DNA of 64,000 nt from Lentinus brumalis (taxonomy: Eukaryota > Basidiomycota > Agaricomycetes > Polyporales > Polyporaceae), in NCBI GenBank assembly GCA_001792895.1, contig MARA01000052.1:124001-188000 (forward strand), in the 5' to 3' direction. Positions 10,651-22,905 of this stretch are shown in pieces (position 1 is the first letter of the stretch; each line of letters opens with the position of its first letter). The position numbers and the translations under genes were made by a program. Below the pieces are notes generated by a model that searched no databases, was not told the origin of the DNA, and saw only the letters and a list, made by a program, of their open reading frames with translations.

Positions 10651-11700
10651 TCACCCGCTCCACACAGCCTGCAGTCACTGTATAAGCAACAGTCACGAGC
10701 ACAGGAGTACGAATGATGCTCACCGGTCCGGGCTGAGTGTAGTTCGCGGGGATTGGGTACTGCAACCGCCGAGCCAACGTCAGGACCAGCACAAGAACGC
10801 GAAGACACCCACTCACGTTGATGTTGATAAGAATGCCCGGCTCCTGTATATCACAACTCCGTCAGAACAATTCGACGAGCGTACATGCACGAAGAGCACT
10901 CACGTTGCCAGTGTACACGCCAGGAATGGCGACCAAGGGGCCAGGCGTGCCGCTCCCGCCCCCAGTAACGTTGATCTGTCCGCAAGAGATCTGAAAAGCA
11001 GCGTCTTTCAGTATCGTCCCTCGGACTGACGATGACGCGCAAACAACGCACGTAGAACTGCGCGCCGCCGTAGGTCTGAGCGACGTGCAGGGCAATCTGC
11101 TCGATGCGGACGAGATATTGTCCGCTGGGCAGGTTCTTCGGGATGGTGAACGTGTATCCGGGCTGGTTCTCCGCGGGCCACGAGATGGTCTTCCCGCCGT
11201 CCGTGACCGCAGAGACTTGGTACACCTTGAACCAGACGTTCCCGGAGCCATCCCAGCTCGCGACGTCCCCAGGAGCCTTCGCCATGTAGACGTTGACCAC
11301 ACCGGGGTGGTACACGGCCTGGTCGGCCCAGATACCGAGCTGCGAACCCGCTGCGACGGTCGCGGTCGTCGCGGTCGCTCCTGTCTGAGAATCGTAGCAG
11401 CGGAAGTCGGCGCTCTTCACATCGGTGACCTGTGAAGAGTGACAGCATATCAGTGTACATGAGGAACCCGGAGCCGCTTTATGCACGTACAGGAGCTTGG
11501 CTGTTGAAGTTGTTGGTGCGGCGGACGTTGACCCAGTCACCGGACTTGACACCACCAACGACGAGGTTGGGGAAGGTGTCTAGAGTACAAGCGGGTCAGC
11601 CGCCGCGATCGATTGGAAGGTACGTATATGATGTGTGGTACGCACAGTGAGCGAGCGCCTGGGAGGCGAGAGCAAGGAGGACGACGACTGGTGCGAGCAT
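10651..11700 (-). CDS. AA9 lytic polysaccharide monooxygenase
   Basis: AA9 enzymes are secreted copper enzymes that oxidatively cleave cellulose or hemicellulose. Seven exons join in phase: 11700-11646, 11579-11491, 11429-11052, 10990-10904, 10843-10817, 10759-10724 and 10668-10651, giving 229 aa. A 17-residue signal peptide ([17 protein letters not shown]) ends just before His18, the mature N-terminal His of the copper histidine brace; mature protein begins [11 protein letters not shown]. The second copper His is in [11 protein letters not shown], and the axial Tyr in AQFYISC. Cys in FRCYD and ISCGQ can form the conserved disulfide. The C-terminus [14 protein letters not shown] ... [17 protein letters not shown] is typical of the family. 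No carbohydrate-binding module is present. Very short exons (27, 36, 18 nt) are common in AA9 genes. Confidence 0.92.
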
Positions 11701-11750
11701 CTTTGAGTGGAGAGTCGAGACCTAAGGGATGCCTCAACTCGGGACAAGTC

Positions 11751-11756
11751 CTTATA
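11751..11756 (-). promoter_or_regulatory. TATA box of the AA9 gene
   Basis: TATAAG on the minus strand lies about 51 nt upstream of the AA9 start codon, the expected spacing for a strongly inducible fungal gene with a short leader. Confidence 0.5.
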
Positions 11757-13080
11757 GCTTCGCAACTGTCGCCGAGTCAACAGCCCACACCATCCCAGTC
11801 TGTAGGTTGCGTCATGGGTTCGACGGCGCGTATGAGGAACACACGCGGATTGGATCCAGGATGCGGATGAGTCGCCGTGCCGACCTACACGACGCGATAT
11901 GAGCCAATTCTGCGTCCCCGGAGAGAGTACGAGAACCGAGGAACCTCCACCTAGCCGAGAGGCTTCCGGCGCGGATGTTGACTTTGTTCTCCGTGTATCT
12001 AATAACTCGGTTTGTCAGCGTGTACTCCTTTGACTTGACCTATGGCAAACCCTTTGTCGATGCCACGCGAGACTGCATTCGTGAGAGGATGCTCGTCAGC
12101 ACAGCAGATTTGCTCAGCTTCAAGAAGGCGAGCTTGATCCGAGAAAGAGGGCTTGGCAGAGAAGCGCACCTGAGTGAGTAGGATGACATGCCCGACAGAC
12201 TCGCTTTATGAGCCGTGGCCTATCACGAGGCCCCAGGATTGTCCGGCATACAGCCACGATTATCGCGCAGCCCCGGACGCCATCACGTACGTAGGAAGGC
12301 TCGATGCAAATATTCAACAGCCAGACAGAATAGACGTGCGCAGCGAGGTCGACTGCAGTTCCGGTGAGGAAGGCGGGGGACAGTCTTTTAGGCTCGAGGA
12401 AGGTGGAGCAAAAGCTAGAGAAGGGCGGGGGATGAGCGCACGGATGGGGAAGATGTCCTGCAGAACTTCGGAGCATCTGTCTTGCGAGACAAAGCAGCAG
12501 CCCTGCAGCACAGTGCTGCATACATCAGCATACTGTACTCAAATTTTGAGTGATTGGCCCGGGGGTACTGGAAGGCGCATGCCGGGTTCCAAAGTTACGA
12601 GCTTGGAACTTGTGGACTGTCGCCACTGGTGCATCTGCGCTGAGTCGTCAGAACGCAGCACCTTAAGCAGTACCTTGAGCTCAAGGTGTTACCAAAAGTC
12701 TCGCTAGGGTACGACTAGCAGTCGTGGAAGGACCCACGGCAACGCAGTCGTCGAGGGAGGACAAGAAATGGAGCGCTCGTACGGACGCGGATGGTAACTA
12801 ACGCACGGCCCGTCCGCTCCGTCCGGCCCGCTGTTGTAGTTGGTTTCGACTGCACGTCCTCAACCGCCAAGTCGCCCTCCTCCGCTTCACAAACGTTACG
12901 AGAAGACTGGAATACATTGCGAATTGCAGTGAAACACTACACAAAGTCACAGAGTAGCGGTACAACGAGTAGGAAGTCCCGCAAAGTCCCATGTGTGCCC
13001 TCGCCACAGCCCGCCACACCACCACCACACCACCACCGACATCGACGAACGCCCGAACCACCCCGAAAAAAAGACAACAC
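11757..13080. other. No confident gene
   Basis: Several ORFs of 60-190 codons exist on both strands but none shows a domain, codon consistency or convincing exon joins. The stretch is best treated as intergenic or as degenerate sequence. Confidence 0.4.
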
Positions 13081-13760
13081 TCACCACCGCTGGGCGCACG
13101 TCAGTTTCCCCGCAGCGCCGCGAGAGCAGCACAAACGGGTACTCACCCCGGGGGCCACGAGAAGGCCTGCGCCACGCCCCGGGAACCTCTTCAACCATTC
13201 CTCCCCTCTACCAGCCGCCTCTTGCTGGTCCCGCTCACGCCCGTTTGGGGCTTCCGGGGACGGCGCGCTGGCGTCCTCTTGCGCCCTGTTGCATCTTCGC
13301 CCGCGTCTTGAATCGCACCACACCCTGCTACGCCTGCCGGGGGATGAAAAGCGTGGCACTGGTGAACATTGAGGCTCGGTGGTCGGTGACGTCCAGTCGG
13401 TGGTCGATGGTCGGTGGTTGAGGCTCGGTGGTCGGTGGCGTCGAAGTCATAGTCGTCATCGAAGAAGTAACAGTCTTGCGTTCGTCGAAGAACGGTCCAT
13501 ATGCCTCTGCAACCTGGTGCAGGGCAGCAACAGCCAGAGACAAGTCATGGCTGCGTCCAAAGTCAACACATCAAACATCACACGCAATGCATACCTGCAC
13601 TCCAAGCACTGTGGCGGACGACCGACCGGCGACAACGACGAAGACAGGGAAAGCAGAGAGGAGCGACGACAGTGAGCGAGCCGAACGACGCGACGACGAG
13701 CGAGGGAGGAGTGGCGTACCTGGAGGTGCAGTCCGGGGGTGGTGGTCTGGAGGAAAGACG
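13081..13760 (-). CDS. Candidate minus-strand gene, unknown
   Basis: Below a good TATA box at 13787-13781, the minus strand shows several phase-compatible pieces: a Ser/Leu-rich piece, the segment HDLSLAVAALHQVAEAYGP followed by a Thr/Pro-rich stretch, then an Ala/Gly/Arg-rich piece containing GEEWLKRFPGRGAGLLVAPG. Intron-like signals (GTATGC...GACGCAG; GGTGAGT after 13160) separate them. No family is recognised and no complete model could be built. The start codon is unclear. It could be a small expressed protein or a non-coding transcript. Confidence 0.25.
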
Positions 13761-13780
13761 CGTCGACGGACCCGCGGCCC

Positions 13781-13787
13781 TTATATA
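13781..13787 (-). promoter_or_regulatory. TATA box, minus strand
   Basis: TATATAA on the minus strand, followed by a CT-rich stretch about 30-40 nt downstream, is a textbook core promoter. It suggests real transcription leftward into the candidate gene below it. Confidence 0.4.
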
Positions 13788-14929
13788 CGCGCGCGAGCCA
13801 AGGTTCGCGCTCCGCCGCGCGCACGCTTAGGCCCATCAGATAACAAAACAGAAGGACAAAGCAACAACTTGAACAAGGGCTCCTTTGTGCCACCCGTCGC
13901 CACGCGATGGCTTGGCGTCGTCGACGACGCCGACGCCGCCCACGCAAACTCTTCTTCTGCGCACAACAGCGCTGTCGAGGGGGACGTTCGAGAGGGAAGA
14001 AGTAGGTGGTGGCGGGACGAGCGTCGAGGACAGCGGCGCAGCCTTGTCTTTGCGTTTGTCCATGTTTGGCTCTGTGGGCGTTGCGTTCTCACCCACCGGC
14101 ATCTCCGGCAAGCTGAGCCGCTGTGTGCGGTCGTCAGTCGTGCAGGAAAATGTACTTGTCTGCACTTACCAGCTATGTAGAGGGTGCTGGACAAGGTAGG
14201 GTGCGAGGGCGAGGAGTCAGGACGCGTCAGTCCGAGACGATCACATGACCGTGACGGATACGCGCCTTAGGTCTGCCCCATCGGCAAGCCATCGGTCTCG
14301 AAGACGGCAGAGGAAACACCATTCAAACTCAATGCTTCGATATTCTTAACGATACAACAGCAACTTCGTCTGAGGAAACAGGCATGAAGCGAGCAGCTGC
14401 ACCACCACGAACGCTGCATCCGGTATTCGTATTCGTGAATAGTGGGGCTATCACTGATCCACTGCAGCGCAGATCAAGTGCCGCCTTCCGACGCAGCGAG
14501 CATCTTCGTAGTTCGTACGCTACACGGGTCCGGGGTCATGCGCGGGCAAGCATTAAATCGTCCACAGGACTCAGGAGACGCCGAATGAACGAACGTTCCT
14601 ATTCACGCCGCGGCCTACGGAGTCACAGTTGTCGCACCCACGACACGCGAAGACGCGCCGCACCGCAACGCTCCGGGCTCCCAGTCCGCCTCTTCTCATG
14701 ACCTGCTTCTGGAGAGGCGGTCCCGTCTGCGAGCTCCGCGCGTAAACCGTAAAGCATCACTATACGAGCCACCGACCCAGGCGGGACCGCACTGTCATCC
14801 TGAGTCCTGACGACCAGACGACGCACTCGCAAGCCCCACAGACTCGCAAGCAATCGCAGAACGAGCCGAACCATGTAAAGGGCACGCCTAGTACGCACGA
14901 GACAGTCGACAGAGACTCAGTTATCACAG
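13788..14929. other. No confident gene; one possible exon
   Basis: A minus-strand segment at about 14125-13900 (RLSLPEMPVGENATPTEPN followed by a Pro/Ser-rich run) has protein-like composition and an acceptor before it, but no start or downstream joining exon was found. The remainder shows nothing recognisable. Confidence 0.25.
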
Positions 14930-15190
14930 TACTCACCGCCATGCGTCACATCTGGACTGCCGAGGCAGGCAGATCCGGCACACTTGGCCTGTGTCCCTGT
15001 CCCTCTTCCGCGTCGCATTGTGAATCGTACAACCCGAGCAGCCGCGCGTTGTCTGCAGACTGCCAGTGCTGTCCCATCCCGTACGCCGTCGCTCCCCGGA
15101 GCTTCGAGCAAAAGCTACAAGTTGCAACGTACGACACAGCGGCCTGCGAAGATGCAGATCGCGGCCCTCTAGTCCATGTGCGGGTCAATG
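14930..15190 (-). repeat. Inverted, diverged copy of the F-box 5'-flank repeat
   Basis: Read on the minus strand, this stretch matches parts of the flank repeats further right: for example CCGAGGCAGGC..ATCCGGCACA and GACCCGCACATGGA, which occur in the same order near 30,245-30,450. It is shorter and more diverged than the three direct copies, and inverted relative to them. Confidence 0.5.
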
Positions 15191-15644
15191 CATGTGCATG
15201 AAGATCGGTCTTCGCCACAGCATCTGAGGGGTCAAATGTTGATCGGTGGACTCTGAGGCCGACTCGGTTTCTGGTTCAAGTTCTGGTTCAGGAGTGGAGA
15301 TGTAGAACGTGCGATGGGTGAGCATAGCAAGCGAGCGAGCAGCACATACATACGCTGGTACCGTAAAGCAACCACCGAGACGCCGGGAAACCGAACCCGA
15401 ACCCGAACCCGCAGACCGCGAGGACAACTGCGCAGGTCAAATGGAGGGACGCAAGATGGAGCATGACCACAAAGTGACGGACCTTACGACAACGAGCCCC
15501 CACGAAACTCTCGTACACAGCGACAGGGCGATGATCCATCCCAAGAGCTTCGCCACACCGCTCCCGCCTTCGCCTCTCACGCACAACGTCCCAACGACCC
15601 GCAACCCCGGCGACCCGCATCCCGCATCCCGGCTCACTCACTAC

Positions 15645-18584
15645 TCACGGGCACGTCTCCTGACCCCGCTGCTCCTGCGCCTCGCCAACCCCCAGCCTGC
15701 CGACGACAAACACGCCCTCCACGGGCACAGAGTGCACGCTGTCCGTGACGTGCCGCCACGCGCCGACGAGCACGTCCCCGCCGACGACGTACCCGCGGAA
15801 CACATACGTGTCGCGCTCGCGCGGGTCCGCGGGCGCGCGCACGAGCACCACGAGCCCGTCCCACGGGCGCACGCGGCCGTAAATGTGAAAGGCGCGCCAC
15901 GCGAGCGCAGCCGTGCGCGGGGTCTGCACGCGCGGGAGGAGACGCGGGAGGAGGGCAGGAAGTACGAGTTGTCAGGAGCGGTAGACAGTGGACAGAACGA
16001 GATGGGGGACGTACGCACCTCGCCGGTGATGATGATGTCCAGTACCCCATCGCACGCGCGTCCAGTCTTGGTCTCCGGGGGGTCGAACATGGCCGCCATG
16101 TCGCTCGCGGTGCTCCCGTCCGAGTCGCTGAGGGCCGCCGAGTACGAGTACAGACTGACGTCGTCCGCCTCCGTGTCGCCCTCGCCGTCCGCGTCGACGT
16201 CCAAGTCGGGAACGGGCTCCTCGCGCGCAACGTGCTCGATCAACTGCTCGAGGTCCGTCCCGCGTCCGAGTGCATCCTGTACGGCCTGTCGAGTGCGCCG
16301 TACGGGGTCATCGTCAAAGCTCGCGCCGCACTCCCCGCACTCGCACCCACTATCGCCCTCGCACCGACACCCCTCCAACTCCACGTCCATCCGCCTCTCA
16401 CGCGCCGCCGCCCTGCGCTCCTCCTCCTCCCGCCTCCTCTCCGCACACATCCCACACGTCTCCTCATCGTGCCCGCCCCGCCTGCCCTCCGCATACGTCT
16501 CGTACACCCACTCTTCTGCCCGGCCCCTCCGATATATACTCAGCCGCCCCTCGCGCTCGCTGACGGCCCACAGGCGGGCGTCGGGGAAGTCGCGCGCGAA
16601 GAACGCGTTCATGACGTCTTCCTCGGCGGGCACGGGCGCGGCGGGGCTGATGCAGTGATGCTCGCGCAGGCGCATGTAGAGCGGGGCGGACGCGCCGGTG
16701 ACCGCGGGCTGCTCGAGCGCGGGCGTGAAGGCGTCGGCGGCGACGGCGCAGAGGTAGTCGTCGACGTCGGGGTCCTGTGCGCGAATGAGCAATGCACGGT
16801 ACGCAAATTACAGAAGAGGGAGAGGGACGCACGAGGAAGCGGCCGCCCCACAGGCCGGAGAGGCTGCCGCGGGTGTAGGGCGGGCGGGCGGGGTGCTTGT
16901 CGCTCCAGGGGTTGTAGCAGGCGCGCCAGCGGTCCCAGTCGCTGTCGTGGCGCGTGCTGGGGCCGGCTGTGGACGGGCGGGCGGCGCGGAGCTCGCTGAA
17001 CGCGGTGTAGTCTGCGAGGGTGGGTCCGCGCGCGCCGAGGTCGTCAGCCTCTGCGCGGTCGGCGGGCAGCAGGTCCGCGGACGGGTACTCCTGCGGCTGG
17101 TGCTCGAGCAGGGCGACGTAGACGAGCTTGGCGACGAGGCCGATGGGGGGCTCGGCGAGGGTCACGTCGTCGTCGTAGTGCGCGAAGGAGTGCTTCAGGT
17201 AGCGCGGCTCGCGGTACTGCGGGTAGGAGCCGTGCGGGGTGAGGACGGAGTGGTCGCGGAGGGCGTCGGGGGAGGCGTGGAGCGGAAAGGACCAGTGGAT
17301 GTCCGGGGCGAGGAAGGGCGGGTAGCGGAAGTTGTAGACGGCGTAGGGGCGGACGAGGGTCTGGAGGAGGTTGCGCTGGGCGGGGGTGTGTGCAGCGAGA
17401 CGGTCTGGGCGCGTCAGAGACGCAATGCATCAGTCTTGGACACAGACGGTTAGGATACGGACGAAGAAGTAAGGATAACGGTCACCCCCAGAACACAACC
17501 TGTATAGAGGGGTACGGGGTGGTGACATTCGTCACAAACGTAGCTGCGGAACACCACTCTGCACGCGTCCTCGCCCTCTGGTTCAGAGACGCAGCGACGT
17601 GATGTGATCCGCCGGGATGGGGACTGAGGCGGGTCCGTGGACAGCAGTGGGCATGAGTCTGTCTCGTCCTCTGTCCTGTCCCCCTTCCTGGTATGGACGA
17701 AACAGAATCACGCCCATGATTTCTGGCTGGCGAGACGAATCCACTTCATCTGACTGTCAAGTGCCTCTCTTCCCTAGTACCGTCTTTCATCATACTCATA
17801 GCACCGACATCGACTCTTGACTGCGGAGCTTATCACTCGACGAGTCGTTGAGCATCGCTGTCGACTCAAGTCGTGGGCAGCAAGGGCGATGCAGCCGAAA
17901 GCGGAGACCGATTGCGGGGGCTCTCAGACGCGAAGGCAGCTGCGAAACGAGTGCGAGAGCGACGCGTTCGTGGGGCGCGTCCCACGAACGGACATGACAT
18001 TGCGGGACGAACGTGCACTACCCACCCGCCACTACGAAAGGGCCACCCCGTTGATTCGATACTGATAGAAAGACAGAACGCACCTGGGGTCAGGGTGTAC
18101 CAGTACAGCCAGAGGGCGAAGGCGTTCTCGCGGGACTCGCGGGGCCAGTTATGGGAGCGGTCGCGTCCGTGCCAGAGGCGGCTGCAGACGTACCGCTCGA
18201 TGTAGTCCGGGAGCCCGGCCCACTGTAGCTGAGCAGCGTTGCGGCCGTCGTTCTCGAGACAGAGGGCGAATGCGCGGTAGAGGTCGTCGAGGAGGAGGTC
18301 GCCGGTGCGGATGCGCTGGAGGGTCTCGCAGTTGCGGACGAGCTGTGCGGCGAGGGCGAGGGAGTAGGACGCGTCATCGGGGAAGCGGCGCTCGGGGCGT
18401 GGTAGTCGAAGGTCGCACGGAAGATGCGTGCGTAGAGATGGGCGTTGCGGGTTATGGAGAGCAGGCTGTAGAGGTGGGAATGGGCGCAGAGCAGCGGGAC
18501 GAGCGCGGAGGGGGGACCAAGGGGCTGAGCAGTTGCGAGGTGGAATGCGAGGTGGTCGAGGACGTCTGGGGGCAGAGAGAGCAT
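15645..18584 (-). pseudogene. F-box-like gene, copy A, frameshifted in exon 1
   Basis: Exons 18584-18084, 17404-16833, 16774-16019 and 15923-15645 would encode an agaricomycete F-box-like protein of roughly 700 aa. The N-terminus MLSLPPDVLDHLAFHLA then LLCAHSHLYSLLSITRNAHLY is F-box-like; the C-terminal domain contains GRVRPWDGLVVLVRAP and YVFRGYVVGGDVLVGAWRH, a module often found at the end of this basidiomycete family. A Cys-rich acidic region (about 16,250-16,400) lies between. Compared with copy B, a run of five G is four G here (18,394-18,397), a 1-nt deletion that shifts the frame after IFRATFDYHA and leads to early termination. Everything downstream remains open in phase. It is either a recent pseudogene or a homopolymer sequencing error. 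Intron 1 is unusually long, about 680 nt. Confidence 0.75.
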
Positions 18585-20190
18585 GGCGTGGGCTGGGACT
18601 GCATCCTGGGCTGGGATCCTTATGGCAGGCGATGGATGCGGCGTCGGAGTGGCGGAGAGTCCATGTCCACCTGCCTATTCGGGCACGTTGCGCCATTTTT
18701 GATCGGCGACTTGCCCGGCGTCTGCACCCTTCGCGGGAGCCCGGGCAATGGCCACTCCCTCTACGCACGTTCTCTCCGGGCTGCTCGGCCGGCCTGCCTC
18801 TGCTCGGCTGCAGCGACGTGCTTTGCGAGACTCAGTCGCCGTGCACACACCCTGACGTACTCCCTCGCCTCTCCGCAGCGCGCTCCTGCCACTTCAGCCT
18901 CCTTCGCCCGTCCATTCCATCAATAGTGCGCTCCGACTTACTCACGCCTTGCAGCCAAAGCAGACGGACCCCGACGTGCCGAGCCACACGCACTAGCGCA
19001 TCCATTCAGCCCTGCGCCCCTGCTCTCCTCCGACGTGAACTCTGCACACCGCGACGACTCTGCATGCACCTCGTGCCTCTCACGCACAGTCGTCGGCGAG
19101 CATCCCGTCCGGCCACTCTCCCGGGATCGCCTCCGCCAATACGTATGCACAGCTCCCTCCGTGCGATCTGCACTCCCCTCCCAGCGGCACAGCACCCGAT
19201 CCAGATACCGCCGGGTGCCCGCGAACCAGCGCACCGGCTCCTCCGTAAACCTTAATGCATCCATGCGTTCTCGCCAGTGCCCCGGACGGTGGCTTATCGC
19301 GAAGCACTGGCCAGTGGCCTGCTTCCAGCTCGTGCCCATGCAGGCGACCGGGAGAAGATGACTTTGACGACGCGACCTCGCGTCCGAAGTTCCTTCAACA
19401 TATGGAGCGCTGACATCGCGATTGCAATCCCCCCTTCTGCCGCATGGACCGACGCACGCACTACAGGGCCCTGCTAGACTCATCGACGACAACAGAGACG
19501 ATTGGCAGCGGGTGTGATACCCTGGACCGGACGTCAACATGTCATCAACCAACAAGCTGGAGCGATTCAAGCCCAGGACGCTCCCTCGCTACTCCTCACT
19601 GTACATCACGGCCGCTGCTTCATACACACTGCTAGGTGTGCGGCCCGCTTTGTCTCCCAGCAGGGGGAGCTCGAATTTGGGCATCAGACGTCGGAGCGGG
19701 GGCGTCGTAAGCACTCCGATGGATCCACCGCCGACCGACCGGATACCAAGATCTACTTATAAGTAACTCTCGAGCCCTTCCCCGGCCTGTTGCAGATAGT
19801 CTATAACACAGGCTTTCGGGGACCGGCTCGGACACATGTGACCCGTACATGGATCCCGAGGCCGAGACCTGCCCTGTAGAGTTCTCTACATCCTCGTAGA
19901 CTGCAGTGCGTCGCTGCGTCGACGTCATCCATTTCCAGCAATGTAATGCTCGACGGTCGAAGCCTGGATGGGAACTGGGAACTGCATGCTGCTCGACTAT
20001 CCGAATGATAGACGGGTGCCAAATGCGCCTGCTTCGTGACTCGAGCCGCCGGCGTGTTGCCCTGGTGCTGGCAACTTGACCCGTGCTACTCTCAGGCTGG
20101 TCCTGGTTGCTGTCGCTGCGAGCTGGGTCCTTTGTCTTTGTTTCTGTCTGGTGCGTAGGCGTGCCCGCAGCCCTATAGAGTGGCAGTACA
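18585..20190. repeat. 5'-flank repeat, copy A
   Basis: The sequence upstream of F-box-like copy A is repeated upstream of copy B (29,248-30,625) and again, more diverged, at 30,660-32,060. Shared markers in order include CTCTCCGGGCTGCTCGGCCG, GTACTCCCTCG...CGCAGCGCGCTCC, CAGCACCCGATCCAGATACC and CACATGGATCCCGA. No convincing gene lies in it; minus-strand ORFs containing GIHVRV recur in the copies but have no domain signal. Confidence 0.65.
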
Positions 20191-22900
20191 GGTTCGGCTC
20201 GTTTTGCAGTCGGGCTCTGAGTCGCTTGTAACTGCCGTCTGCGGAGCTGGCCTTGGCTCGTCGTCAGCAGGAAGACCGCGGATAGCACGCTTGCGCATGC
20301 TCAGGGCGTCCTGGACGTGCCCGAGTCGCAGAAATCTCGAGCCCTGGTGCGTCAACTCCGCAAGATCGAGCGCAGCTCTCGCTGACGATGTTCCCACAGC
20401 CCGGACTCGAGACGCAGCCTCACAAAGAAGCTCTCGCAGCGAATGGCACGGCCCGAGGCTTGGAACCAACAGATGCACAGAAGGAAAGCCACGAGGGACG
20501 CAGCCCCGGCCGGCGCGGGCTCGCAGAGGCGCAGAGTCCTGGAGACACGGAGCGCACCGCGAGGACGGGGTGTGCTCCGTGTCTCCGGGACAGAGCGCAC
20601 GCTATCTGTGTGCACAGAGAGAAGGAGACGAGGGCGTCGGTAGCGCGAGACGGCGCTGCACTGCGCCGGATGGACACGGCCGCTCGCGGTTTCTCACATG
20701 TACTATCGAGCAAGAAGTTGCCGCGAATAAGATACCTTGTGTCCCGGGGTGCGTGTGCGTGCCAAACCTGGATGGTGGCGTGTTCATGTCGCCCCGGGCA
20801 AAGAGACCAGCTGTGGACGGCGGACGACGTTGAAGGCATCGGAAAGCCGAGACGTGCAGACACCACGCCGGACTTGGATGCAGCAGGAGGCCGCCTGCTT
20901 CCCGATGCTTCGGACTGCCGCGCTGGTGGTCTCAGTCAGTATACAGTCTGGGCCATAATTCTCGACAAACGCAGAGCCTGTACTTACCCTGGAGGTCGTA
21001 TGTGTTGTTGTACTAGTACAGCTGCAGTACCGCGAATCTATGATACACCAGCTTAATTCAGAATTCGAGTGTGCGAACACGAAGACAAGGGAAGAACCTG
21101 CCTGACCGAGTTCGAAGTCATGCGAGATTGCGAGCTGCCACTGGGAGGCCCGCCGGACACAGTGGATAGTAAGTACGAACCGCGTCCAATGAGGAGCTGT
21201 AGTTGTGTCAGCTCGCGTTCGCAAAGAACCAACTGAGACTTACCGGACTGAATACGACTCGCCGACGGGTTTGACAGCACTTGCCGATGCAAAGGATTCG
21301 AATCCTGGCACAAGCAGCGAACATGAGTAACAAGCTTCGTGCTCGGGCAGCTCGGACTGACGTACCGAGATACCTGTCCTAACCCTGTTTAGCACTCTTG
21401 AACTCGGGCGGAGGACTCGTCGGCCAGGCTGTAAGTCTGTAAGACTATCAGAGAGCGACGGTCGTAGCTACAATGAGCGTACGAATGTGAGGACGAATTG
21501 TACACCTTCGACGTTTACCTAGAAGCGCAGACGCGGCAGTCAGCAAAGGCCGGGTCTCGGACAGAGCGCGACAGGACTCACTAGTGCAGTGAAGCGTAAA
21601 GTGTCTTAGGAACGACACTAAGTAGATAGGTCAGTCATGCAGTCGCCGCAGACATGTCTGCCGGTGCACGTCTGCAGTCAAAGTATGTTAGTGCAGCCTC
21701 ATGACACGGACCTGAAGCAAGAAGTGTACCCGCGATGATAGCTCGGGAGACGCGGCTTGATGGGATCATAGTCGGCGAGAGCATACTGCGGAAACCTGTT
21801 GGAGAGACTGAGCACTGAAAGTCTGGTATGAATACTACGAGGGTAAGTACGTACCCTGGCAGTCATGGCGCCGCCGGAGGCGAGCCTGTAAGCAAGCGGT
21901 CGAAACGGAGGGAATCCGTGTCGTCCTCGTAGCGTCTGCATGACTGTGGGATGCGGGTTAGCGTGAGCATCAAGCGACAATAACGTGATGCACTGACCGG
22001 GTACTAGGAGAGCATGGCAATGCCCGAGATGGCCGTCGAGGAAGATCTACAAGACGAGTGAACGTCAGCGGGACCGTGGAGGTTAGGAGGTGTGCAGAGA
22101 GACATACCGGTCTCAGGAAGGCTGCAGAATAGCCATGTGCAGTCTCGAATGAGAGTCCTGTATACGGGAGTGGACTAGCCTCAGGTCCGAGTAACGTGCC
22201 GAGGCCCGAGGGTACTAGACAAAGGAGTAGCAGTGGCATTCAAAGGATATAGAAGCCTGACTCAGCGAGAGGAAGAGAGACAGTAGGGGGACGGATGTGT
22301 TGTAGAAGGTGAGGGTACCACGAGCCAACGGCATGGTATAAGTAGCGAACAAGGGTGTGAAGAATATGCGCGCACAAGTACGTAGAGAGTAGTATGCACA
22401 ACTAGCAATATGACTGTAACTACGTAACACTGTAACTGGTGAGAGAGGGAGGAAGGGATGGTGGGAGCATGGGTCGGGAACAGGGGACGCGCGACTCGAG
22501 CTCGAACTGGCGGGGCTCTTATACTCCTTGACAATGACATTTCAGATTCCGACAGGTTCTGGTCACGCTCCTGCAACCTTATCTTGTTGAACGAAATAAG
22601 GTTGGGCAAACGTGATCGCTTGAACAACCATCCGGGGACCGGGATGGAGTCAGGGTGCTGGGGAGACAGCGAACAGAAATCGTACTAGCCGAGACAGAGA
22701 ATGTCCGTGTAGGCGCCAGAAGCTTGATGAAGTTATTTTGGGCTGAAACAGGGTGGTACGCTCGGCGGACGACATGAGAAGACGGGGACTTACTGCTAGG
22801 AACCCAATGAAGCTGTTTCCCGCTTTCCAGGATATTACAGAGTGCCTACGCCATTTCAAAGTGTCAGAGCCATTTTAAAATGTTAGCGCTAGTATGTAGC
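20191..22900. other. No confident gene
   Basis: A minus-strand ORF at 20,478-20,173 (LAELTHQGSRFLRLGHVQDA) has protein-like composition but no partner exons. The 21.3-22.9 kb part has several scattered stops in every frame and no domain signal. It is probably degenerate or intergenic. Confidence 0.35.
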
Positions 22901-22905
22901 ATGTA

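Noticed and set aside
15309..16658. 449-codon plus-strand ORF
   Set aside because: It lies antisense to exons 3 and 4 of F-box-like copy A, which match a known family module (WDG...FRGYVVGG).
16785..17453. 222-codon plus-strand ORF, repeated at 27,527-28,126
   Set aside because: It is the antisense shadow of exon 2 of the F-box-like gene; Gly/Val/Arg-rich composition mirrors the coding strand.
21285..21320. GGATTCGAATCC resembling a tRNA T-arm
   Set aside because: It is a simple palindrome with an extra A; neither strand gives a cloverleaf.
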